Origin: Gammaproteobacteria bacterium UBA7310
GTDB lineage: Bacteria; Pseudomonadota; Gammaproteobacteria; Pseudomonadales; Ketobacteraceae
Reading direction: 5' to 3'
NCBI GenBank assembly: GCA_002471665.1
Contig: DKQK01000017.1
Span: 23,008 to 40,303, forward strand
Length of the DNA: 17,296 bases
Shown piece after piece: positions 1 through 6,135 of this stretch (the first letter of the stretch is position 1; each line of letters starts with the position of its first letter). Under the pieces are notes generated by a model that was not told the origin of the DNA, ran no database searches, and worked only from the letters and a program-made list of their open reading frames with translations. The position numbers and the translations under genes are program-made.

Positions 1-503
1 GGAGCCTGATTCAAAATTTCGATGCCGGTGCTTTGGTAGTGGCATTCCAGGTTCGCTGAATTTTCATGTTGGAATAAGAATGCCCAGGTGGGATCCGCTT
101 CGTAGACGGCTATGGCTTTGTTGATGACACCCAGGAATCCTTCTTCCCGGTCCACCAGTACCGTATCTGCACCATAGTGTCGGATGCTGTTGATGATGGA
201 GGCAGAAGTTGCTTCGCTTAGTATGAGTCTGCACTCCAGCCCCAACAGTCGGGTGATCAAGGCCAGAGACACTCCCAGGCTACCACCGGTGTACTCCAGT
301 ATCTTAATGCGCTCCCCCGGCATTCTGCCGCGCAGTTCGTTCATCACCAAATGGTACGCCACCCGGTCTTTAATGGAGCCGGTGGGATTTTCCCACTCGC
401 ATTTGGCAAATACCCGGCCCCGGTTGGAGGCGTTGGGGATCTCCAGTAGGTTGGTATTCCCCAGATTGGACTCAAACTCGGCAATGGTTTCGAATGCCAA
501 CAT
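1..503 (-). CDS. PLP-dependent fold-type II enzyme (cysteine synthase-like), partial: C-terminus outside the window
   Basis: The first 167 residues of a cysteine synthase/beta-replacement type enzyme are visible; the rest lies beyond the left edge. Such enzymes use PLP to eliminate a beta-substituent from a serine derivative and add a nucleophile. The Schiff-base lysine is Lys45 in NPTGSIKDR. The phosphate/substrate loop reads EYTGGSLGVSLA (about residues 69-80) where cysteine synthases usually have SSGNTG. I believe a divergent subgroup carries TGGS here, so the substrate cannot be read as O-acetylserine plus sulfide. The ATG at 503 has an AGGAG 8 bases upstream (512-516). It is the last visible gene of the lux-like operon, 92 bases after the methyltransferase, with a hairpin between them. 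Its role there is unknown: a non-cysteine product such as an amino-acid building block is possible, as is plain sulfur metabolism. Confidence 0.85.
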   Translation of the reverse strand, partial: MLAFETIAEFESNLGNTNLLEIPNASNRGRVFAKCEWENPTGSIKDRVAYHLVMNELRGRMPGERIKILEYTGGSLGVSLALITRLLGLECRLILSEATSASIINSIRHYGADTVLVDREEGFLGVINKAIAVYEADPTWAFLFQHENSANLECHYQSTGIEILNQA

Positions 504-545
504 GCGATCGGCTCCTGGCGTAACGGATGAGTGGAATGCAGATGA

Positions 546-570
546 GCACTGCCGCGCGTGCCGGCAGTGC
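546..570. repeat. Perfect 9-bp stem hairpin between methyltransferase and PLP-enzyme genes
   Basis: GCACTGCCG (546-554) and CGGCAGTGC (562-570) are perfect inverted arms around a 7-base loop. In the direction of the operon (minus strand) no T-run follows the stem, so it is not a canonical intrinsic terminator. It could be a processing or mRNA-stability hairpin, or a partial attenuator ahead of the PLP gene. Confidence 0.6.
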
Positions 571-571
571 A

Positions 572-598
572 ATAAAGTCCATAAAGTCCATAAAGTCA
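572..598. repeat. Three tandem 9-bp repeats (ATAAAGTCC, ATAAAGTCC, ATAAAGTCA)
   Basis: Copies lie at 572-580, 581-589 and 590-598; the third differs in its last base. The array ends exactly in the stop codon of the methyltransferase (596-598) and sits next to the hairpin at 546-570. It may come from slippage, or may be a variable spacer in the messenger. No protein family uses it as far as I can see. Confidence 0.8.
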
Positions 599-1243
599 GC
601 TTCGGTTAAGAATGACGGAAAAAAACGCTCCGAATATATATTCCCTGGAGAAGCGGCAGCGCTTGTCCTGGATTAAATTATGGAACATACCACTGCTGGC
701 GATGTGTTTTAGCCGATTGCCGCCGTAATGATTGGTGATGCGCTCTATGATGATTTTATAGATGAATTTCCCCAGCGCGGTAGAAGGATACTTGAGATCA
801 AAGATGATGATTTGCGATTCATCTTTCAAATACTGCTCCAGGCGGCTATAGACGTCATAGGGGTTGTCGTTGAGGGCAATTCCCATGGAGCAGAATACCG
901 CATCGAAGCTATGTTCAAACTGGGGATCCTGAAAGGTGAGTACATCCGCTTCGATGAGCGTGACATTGTTGATGCCATCTTGTTTCAAATTGCGGCGGGC
1001 GACATCCAGCATGGCTTTGGAAAAATCGACCCCGATAATTTCGCCTTCTTCACCGATAACATCCAGAATAGGCTTGAAGTCCTGTCCGGAGCCGCAGAAG
1101 AGCACCAGTACCCGGTCACCCTTACCCAGATTGGAGCGGGCCAACAGCTGCCTTTTGATCATAAATGAAAATGGCGAAAATCCTCTTTTATTATAACTCT
1201 CGCCACCGATTTTGTTGTATAGATCAACGATTTCCGTGTTCAT
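596..1243 (-). CDS. Class I SAM-dependent methyltransferase
   Basis: 215 residues, a usual length for a single-domain Rossmann methyltransferase. Motif I is VLVLFCGSGQD (residues 45-55), the acidic ribose-binding position is Asp73 in GVDFS, an adenine-side motif EADV follows at 98-101, and motif IV-like FDAVFCSMGIAL begins near 113. The general shape resembles UbiE/COQ5-type small-molecule methyltransferases, but the acceptor cannot be read. The C-terminal third is hydrophobic and aromatic. The gene starts at ATG 1243, with AGGA about 10 bases upstream, 32 bases after the luxA-like stop and on the same strand, so it is very likely in the operon. Standard luminescence operons do not carry such a gene, which suggests tailoring of the product or of a flavin/quinone cofactor. 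That role is inference. Confidence 0.85.
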   Translation of the reverse strand: MNTEIVDLYNKIGGESYNKRGFSPFSFMIKRQLLARSNLGKGDRVLVLFCGSGQDFKPILDVIGEEGEIIGVDFSKAMLDVARRNLKQDGINNVTLIEADVLTFQDPQFEHSFDAVFCSMGIALNDNPYDVYSRLEQYLKDESQIIIFDLKYPSTALGKFIYKIIIERITNHYGGNRLKHIASSGMFHNLIQDKRCRFSREYIFGAFFSVILNRS

Positions 1244-1275
1244 GTCCCTACCATCCTAAGTTCAATAAGACCGAA

Positions 1276-2406
1276 TCAGGCTATCTCACTGATCGTGTTT
1301 TCAGCGGGGCTTGTAGTCTGCGCTGTGTCGGATTTGCGTCTGGTTTCCACATGAGGTATGACTTCTTCCTTGAATCGTCGCATGGACTCTATGATCTGCT
1401 CTCGCCCACCGCCCAGACTTTCAAAGCCGCAGAGGAAGTGTTCGACACCGGTTATTTCAACCGTTTTGTTCAGTTTGTCGATGCACTCCTGAACCGATCC
1501 GATCGGATTGATCTTGAAGTTGCTGTCAACGCGTTCCACTACGGGATACTCACCGGCAATGGCATTTTGCTCCCACTGCCTTGCATACCACTCATAGCCT
1601 TTCATATTCATGTTTTCCTTTCGGAAAATCATGCTGGCACGTACAAATTCCTCCTGCCATTTGATGAGCCGGTCCCGTGAGGCATCCACTATTTGTTGCG
1701 TGGTGTCGCCAACACCGGCCAGGCAGGAGATAGAGTGATCAATGTTATCCACATCATGACCATGCTCATAGGCAATTTCATTGTAGAGATCAATCTGGGT
1801 GCGCTTGGCATCATCGTCAAGGAAAAAGTTGATCATCATCGGCAGGCCGCGTTTTGCGGTCCACTCAATGGTGGACGGTGACTGCGCCACTACATGAACC
1901 GGAGGGTGGGGCAGGGTTAACGGTCTGGGAAACAGTTCTATCTCATCGAACTTGACGAACTGCCCATCGAACTGACTGTGGCGATTGGTCCAGGCCGCCT
2001 GCATTACATCCACCCACTCATCCATCATGTCACGGCTGTTCTCCATGTCCACGCCGAACACTTTGAAATCCTTGACAAACACACCCCGGCCTATGCCGAA
2101 AATAAAACGGCCGTTGCTCATGTTGTCCAATAGCGCCACCTGCTCGGCGAGCCGCAGCGGGTGTTCCAGAGGGATAACGCTGATGCCGGTGCCCACTTTC
2201 AGGTTCTTGGTCTGAGCCAGTACGTAAGCGGCCATGGTCATGGGGGAGCCGCAGATTCCGTAGCCGGTGAAATGATGCTCCAATACCCATGCTTCATCGT
2301 AGCCCAATTCGTCTGCCGCCCGGCCATAAGCCAGAGAATCCTGTAGCACCTGCTGGTGATTGTCCTCCGGCATAGCGCCGGCAATTAACCAAACTCCCCA
2401 TTTCAT
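1276..2406 (-). CDS. luxA: LuxA-like flavin-dependent monooxygenase (bacterial luciferase alpha homologue)
   Basis: Predicted to use FMNH2, O2 and probably a long-chain aldehyde; cytosolic. Recalled Vibrio harveyi LuxA aligns almost without gaps over the first 260 residues. Shared features are His44/His45 in LEHHFTGYG, Arg107, Asp113, MENSR at 121-125, Ser176 and Thr179 of the phosphate site, RGLPM at 186-190, DLYNE near 206, Trp250, the mobile-loop segment ending MKGYEW, and CGFES near 326. The mobile loop, which LuxB lacks, marks this as alpha-type. Differences: Cys106 is Gly, Glu175 is Gln, and the Ala74-Ala75 cis pair is Gly-Ile. ATG 2406 is chosen because AGGAG lies 7 bases upstream and the family begins MKFG/MKWG; a longer frame to 2541 runs into luxD. 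The product is 376 residues with about 20 extra polar C-terminal residues. It follows luxD by 25 bases. No luxB is present in the window. Confidence 0.9.
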   Translation of the reverse strand: MKWGVWLIAGAMPEDNHQQVLQDSLAYGRAADELGYDEAWVLEHHFTGYGICGSPMTMAAYVLAQTKNLKVGTGISVIPLEHPLRLAEQVALLDNMSNGRFIFGIGRGVFVKDFKVFGVDMENSRDMMDEWVDVMQAAWTNRHSQFDGQFVKFDEIELFPRPLTLPHPPVHVVAQSPSTIEWTAKRGLPMMINFFLDDDAKRTQIDLYNEIAYEHGHDVDNIDHSISCLAGVGDTTQQIVDASRDRLIKWQEEFVRASMIFRKENMNMKGYEWYARQWEQNAIAGEYPVVERVDSNFKINPIGSVQECIDKLNKTVEITGVEHFLCGFESLGGGREQIIESMRRFKEEVIPHVETRRKSDTAQTTSPAENTISEIA

Positions 2407-2431
2407 GCGATATCTCCTGTTACCAATGTAG

Positions 2432-3331
2432 TTACGCGGCACTGCTCTCAGTTTCGCGTGTGGTTTTTCGTTGTATCCGACGCTCCAGCAGAGCCTGTTG
2501 TGTGATGACCTCGAAAGGGGGAACGCTGGGTGTGCCCTCAATTTGGTTCAGGGCAAACAACTCTTCCATCAGGTATGTCAGAAAGGTTTGTGCCACCGCT
2601 GCGTTGCGCCCCAGGTCATGAGGTGCTCTTTCCAGCGTCAAGAGTTTTCGCGGCCCGCCATCTCCGGCGGAGAAGGCCTTGTGTATGTCATCTGAATTGA
2701 CCCAGGGATCGTCACTGCCGATAAAATTGATCAGTGGCTGCCGAACCTGTTTGAGCGTATCGATGCAGCGTTCCAGTGACCACCACTCATGTTCCTGGGC
2801 GTCCTGTATAACCCCGGGGCCGATTTTGCGACCTTCAAACTCCAAGTGATCCGGTAACTCTGCAAAGCTGGAATAGTCTTCCTTGAACACCTTACTGAAG
2901 GTGTCCCGAATGTTGGTGACACCCACCGCGGTGATCACCGCTTCGATGCGGGGGCTTTGGGCAGCCAACTCATAGGCCACCCTTGCGGTCAGGCTGGTGG
3001 CCACCACGATTACTTTGTCAGAACCGGTGTATCGGCAGGTCCAGTCAACGGCTGCCCGCAAACTCTCCAGGCTGTCGCTGAGTGTAAAATCCCAGATATC
3101 CCCGTCACTCAGGCCCACATGGTTGACCGGATCGTAGCGGCTGACAAAGAAACCGTTATGCACTCCGTAGGTGGCCAGTGAGGTAAAATGGTGCATTCTG
3201 CGGGCAAACCCGGAGCCAATAACGATGGGCAAACTATGCTTGTTGTGCTGGTCGGAGGACAGTGTCCAAACCGCGACCCGGCGACCATCGCCGGTGTGTG
3301 TTTCGTGGCTGTTAAACATCATCTGATTCAT
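2432..3331 (-). CDS. luxD: LuxD-type acyl transferase (myristoyl-ACP thioesterase)
   Basis: LuxD diverts acyl chains from ACP to the fatty acid reductase complex. The 299-residue product is close to the usual length of about 305. It matches recalled LuxD in GSGFARRMHHF (39-49), RYDPVNHVGLSDG (65-77) and ITAVGV near 133. The alpha/beta-hydrolase triad is visible as Ser113 in ATSLTARVAYE, Asp208 in GSDDPWV and His238 in APHDLG, matching Ser114/Asp211/His241 of V. harveyi. ATG 3331 is chosen: it has a purine-rich AGAAGAG upstream and overlaps the end of luxE by 20 bases; ATGs at 3322 and 3319 and a GTG at 3361 are alternatives. The order C-E-D-A differs from the classical C-D-A-B-E. With a dedicated ACP and KS across the divergent promoter, its donor may be a cluster-specific acyl-ACP. 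Confidence 0.95.
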   Translation of the reverse strand: MNQMMFNSHETHTGDGRRVAVWTLSSDQHNKHSLPIVIGSGFARRMHHFTSLATYGVHNGFFVSRYDPVNHVGLSDGDIWDFTLSDSLESLRAAVDWTCRYTGSDKVIVVATSLTARVAYELAAQSPRIEAVITAVGVTNIRDTFSKVFKEDYSSFAELPDHLEFEGRKIGPGVIQDAQEHEWWSLERCIDTLKQVRQPLINFIGSDDPWVNSDDIHKAFSAGDGGPRKLLTLERAPHDLGRNAAVAQTFLTYLMEELFALNQIEGTPSVPPFEVITQQALLERRIQRKTTRETESSAA

Positions 3332-4496
3332 TATCGGTCTCTTCTGTCGGAACCAGCGCACTGGTTTTTCGGTCTATCGCCATGGCACAACCCCGCGCTG
3401 CTGCGCGGGTCAGCCTGCGCACCACCTCCATGGTTACCCCCTCGCGACCGCAGGGGCAGGTGCCTTCGTACACCCGGCCGACGTCATCGGTGACGATAAA
3501 GGCCGGGTAGCTGGTGGCGGACGCATCAAGATAGGATAACAACCCCAGTTCACCGCTTCTCTGCACGCTCAGGTCATCGGCATGCCGGGTGCTGGCGTAT
3601 ACCCAGGGTGGAACATGCTTGCGATGGGCGGAGCACTCAACGAAGGCGGTGTTCAGTTCAACCTGATTGAATATATCGCGCACCTGTGCATCGGAACTCA
3701 GGCCAAACACCCTGCACACCCGTTCATTGAACGCGGCGCGGGTCAGTTCCATTCCCGAATGGCGTTTCCAGCCGCCGGCGGTTACCACCATCAGTCGGTC
3801 CTGCGCTGCGATATCGAGTTGCCGGTGTTCGATTACGTTGGTGAGCTCGATTACCAGAAAGGGGGCACCCACCACGATGATGTCCTGGTCGCTGTGATGA
3901 AGGGTGTCGATAATACGGTCAATGGCCTGCCGTGATTGGAGCGTGCCGCTTGCAACGAAGTGGGTGGTTGGGTGAATGAGTTCGATCAGGCTCATCACGT
4001 ACAGGAACCAGATGTCCCCCGCTTCATTGCGAGTGGGGCCAAGGTGGACAACATCCACCTGGTCTTCGTGCCATTGGCCGAGCATCTCCATTCCCGTGTG
4101 TATGGAGCCCAACAAACGCTCCAGGGATTTTTGGTCCCTGCCCACTTTGCTCTGGGTTCCCCGGGTGCCACTGCTCAAAGACCATTTCTCAATCTGCGCC
4201 ACCGGCAGGCTGGTGAGCGTCTGTTCCTTGAATGCGGACACGGGAATAACGGGAATGGTATCCAGCGCAACATGCTCGGTATCGATGTTCTTCCTGGCGA
4301 CAAAGTCCGCGTACTCTGAACAACCGCGAATATGTTGGTGAAACGCCGATCTTACGAATGTCTCCCTGATTTCGCGCTGTGTGCTGAGCGGCAGATCAAG
4401 ACTCTCGCCGCCGAAGATGGTGTAGTCCAGATCATCGGTGGCCGGAACACTCTGGTGCTCCAGCAGATCTTCGCTGTTGATATTCAGTTGGGTCAC
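3312..4496 (-). CDS. luxE: LuxE-type acyl-protein synthetase (ATP-dependent fatty acid ligase)
   Basis: LuxE activates the fatty acid as acyl-AMP, takes the acyl group on a cysteine and hands it to LuxC. The protein has 394 residues against about 370-380 in Vibrio; the extra length is mainly N-terminal. Matching blocks are SSGTRGT near 108-114, ERLLGSIHTGM, RDIFNQVELNT, KHVPPWVYA and DASATSYPAFIVTDD. The acyl-accepting cysteine corresponds to Cys370 in ARGCAMAID (Cys362-like in V. harveyi). Before it sits GTCPCGREG, a Cys-rich motif like that of PaaK-type adenylating enzymes, which recalled Vibrio LuxE has lost. The GTG start at 4496 overlaps the luxC stop by four bases (GTGA), which implies translational coupling; GGAG lies about 9 bases upstream. 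Confidence 0.95.
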   Translation of the reverse strand: MTQLNINSEDLLEHQSVPATDDLDYTIFGGESLDLPLSTQREIRETFVRSAFHQHIRGCSEYADFVARKNIDTEHVALDTIPVIPVSAFKEQTLTSLPVAQIEKWSLSSGTRGTQSKVGRDQKSLERLLGSIHTGMEMLGQWHEDQVDVVHLGPTRNEAGDIWFLYVMSLIELIHPTTHFVASGTLQSRQAIDRIIDTLHHSDQDIIVVGAPFLVIELTNVIEHRQLDIAAQDRLMVVTAGGWKRHSGMELTRAAFNERVCRVFGLSSDAQVRDIFNQVELNTAFVECSAHRKHVPPWVYASTRHADDLSVQRSGELGLLSYLDASATSYPAFIVTDDVGRVYEGTCPCGREGVTMEVVRRLTRAAARGCAMAIDRKTSALVPTEETDNESDDV

Positions 4497-5926
4497 GGTA
4501 TGAACTCCAGAAAACGGTCTTCCTCAAGGAATCTGGTTTGATCTACCGGAATGGCGATTCCCTTGATGTTGGCCTTGGACGGTAGCTCCATGGAGGCCAT
4601 CCGTACCAGGCGCTGGAGTGGAAATATGCCGTCGTGGGCACCGCCCACCCGGAAGATATTGTTCATGCCCAGCTCCACAATTCTGCAGGCGCCCTGCCGT
4701 GTGTAGCGATCCCGTACCGCTATTGCCAGATCGGCCGGATACACGGCAACGGTTTGGGTGTGGCGATCTATATAGGGCTCCACCTCTGTCAGCGTATTGA
4801 TTGCATGCAAATACACGGTGCGCCCCAGAGGATGGATATCTGATTCACCGGCAGGGGCGGCGATAATGGTCCAGGCACCCTTTGCAGAGCTTATGGTTTT
4901 GGAGCAGCTAAAATCGGATTGCAGCCGGCTTAATGAAACACCGGCACGCTCATCAAAACTGTGCTCACCTTTGGGCAACAGTAACTCGATATTCTCAAAG
5001 GCGGCTGCAAGGTGTTCCATCAGATCATCCGTATCGCCTTCGTAGTAAACATGCTGAATCGAGAAGCAGGCCCGCTGGTCATAGACGGATACATCGTGTG
5101 CCAGCGCTCGGGCAGCTTTCTCCAGATCCGCATCGCCACCAATTACGGCCAGACTCCGTTTGGGGCCAAAGGTGAGCAGCGCACTGTCCGGTGCCGCGTT
5201 ACGTTTGGCCCATTCAATGGAATCGGTAGCTCCCCACGCGCAAACCGCGTTTGCACTTGCAACCAGCTGCCGATGGTGAGCTTCATCTTTTCCGCCGGGC
5301 CAATGGACGACGCTGAGTGAGCGTGTAACCGGATGATCCCGGTCTACATCCATAAAGCTCAGGGCCAGGGTGATGGGGGTGATGAGATCATCTGAGGATG
5401 CTTTGACGATGGAAACATTCTTGGTGATGATCGCGCGGATGATCGAGACCACAGAGGACAGAGGCACATTGCCCGGTACCAGATGAAATACTTTACCGTG
5501 CGGCAGCGCCCGTATATAGGCTTCCTCGTTGGGAATCCAGTCTTCCAGCATTTGCCAGCCGCCAAGCTCCGCCGAGAGTGAGTCATAGAGCCGGAAATGC
5601 GATGACAGGTTGAAAGCGATCCAATTGGCTTCCGCTTCTGCCATGGCTTCAGAGTAGCCGAGAAACTTACACAAGTGCCTTATATACAGGCGACGCCTGG
5701 AGTACTCCGGTGACTTCCAGTTATGGCCGACGTTGTGCAGGAACGAAATGATCTCGTGAATCGAAACATCCGCCAGAGTGTCACCTGGCAGCGACTCCAG
5801 ATGATCCGCGATCACGGTATCGAGGTATGGTAGATCAATGTGTTGATCTGTTCGGGTCGTTATACGCTGGTCATCACCGCTGGTTCTATCAATGCGGCGT
5901 CCAGCTATCACTATAGGTAGGCGCAC
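4493..5926 (-). CDS. luxC: LuxC-type acyl-protein (fatty acyl) reductase
   Basis: LuxC reduces the acyl group received from LuxE to a fatty aldehyde with NADPH. 477 residues matches the family length. Blocks conserved with recalled LuxC are EYSRRRLYIRHL (74-85), LGYSE, GNVPLSSVVSIIRAI (152-166), FGPKRSLAV and, near the end, GMNNIFRVGGAHD followed by QTRFLEEDRFLEFIP. The catalytic cysteine of this aldehyde-dehydrogenase-like fold is Cys287 in YDQRACFS. The GTG start at 5926 gives an N-terminus RLPIVIAGR like that of known LuxC proteins and has GGGGG 6 bases upstream. It is the first gene of the minus-strand operon, transcribed from the divergent region 5927-6135. Completeness of C, D and E argues for active aldehyde supply. 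Confidence 0.96.
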   Translation of the reverse strand: MRLPIVIAGRRIDRTSGDDQRITTRTDQHIDLPYLDTVIADHLESLPGDTLADVSIHEIISFLHNVGHNWKSPEYSRRRLYIRHLCKFLGYSEAMAEAEANWIAFNLSSHFRLYDSLSAELGGWQMLEDWIPNEEAYIRALPHGKVFHLVPGNVPLSSVVSIIRAIITKNVSIVKASSDDLITPITLALSFMDVDRDHPVTRSLSVVHWPGGKDEAHHRQLVASANAVCAWGATDSIEWAKRNAAPDSALLTFGPKRSLAVIGGDADLEKAARALAHDVSVYDQRACFSIQHVYYEGDTDDLMEHLAAAFENIELLLPKGEHSFDERAGVSLSRLQSDFSCSKTISSAKGAWTIIAAPAGESDIHPLGRTVYLHAINTLTEVEPYIDRHTQTVAVYPADLAIAVRDRYTRQGACRIVELGMNNIFRVGGAHDGIFPLQRLVRMASMELPSKANIKGIAIPVDQTRFLEEDRFLEFIP

Positions 5927-6135
5927 CTGATACCCCCGGATGCAATAATGTTAGCCAATGGACGTAGATGATATAGGGCGGTTTTAAAATGATATATATA
6001 TCCATAGTCATATTCGAAGCATGAATATATATCCTTTGGCGTAATGCGCCGCGATCAAATTGGAAATACCATGCCTTCCATCAGAATTGATGTTCATGAA
6101 AAGCGGATAGTCAAAACTCCGTACGAGGTTAAATT
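5927..6135. promoter_or_regulatory. Divergent control region between luxC operon and WD40/rib/fatty-acid operon
   Basis: These 209 bases separate the two divergent operons and must hold both start signals. The direct repeat ATATATATCC occurs at 5994-6003 and 6025-6034, a 31-bp offset of about three helical turns, so two regulator molecules could sit on one face. An inverted repeat ATATTC/GAATAT (6010-6015, 6023-6028) lies between them. The WD40 start has GAGGT about 7 bases upstream. I do not see a convincing -35/-10 pair, a lux-box-like 20-bp palindrome or an FMN-riboswitch signature. Confidence 0.55.

Noticed and set aside
546..570. Intrinsic terminator ending the operon before the PLP gene
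   Set aside because: The stem is not followed by a T-run in the transcribed direction, and the PLP gene has its own SD in operon spacing.
1276..2541. Longer LuxA-like protein starting at 2541
   Set aside because: The extra N-terminus overlaps luxD, resembles nothing in the family, and a good SD stands before ATG 2406 where LuxA-type sequence begins.
184..5320. Plus-strand open frames of 60-170 codons opposite the lux-like operon
   Set aside because: They are antisense to genes with clear family motifs and show no family features of their own.
5927..6135. FMN riboswitch or lux box in the divergent region
   Set aside because: Neither the conserved RFN core nor a 20-bp lux-box palindrome could be found by eye.
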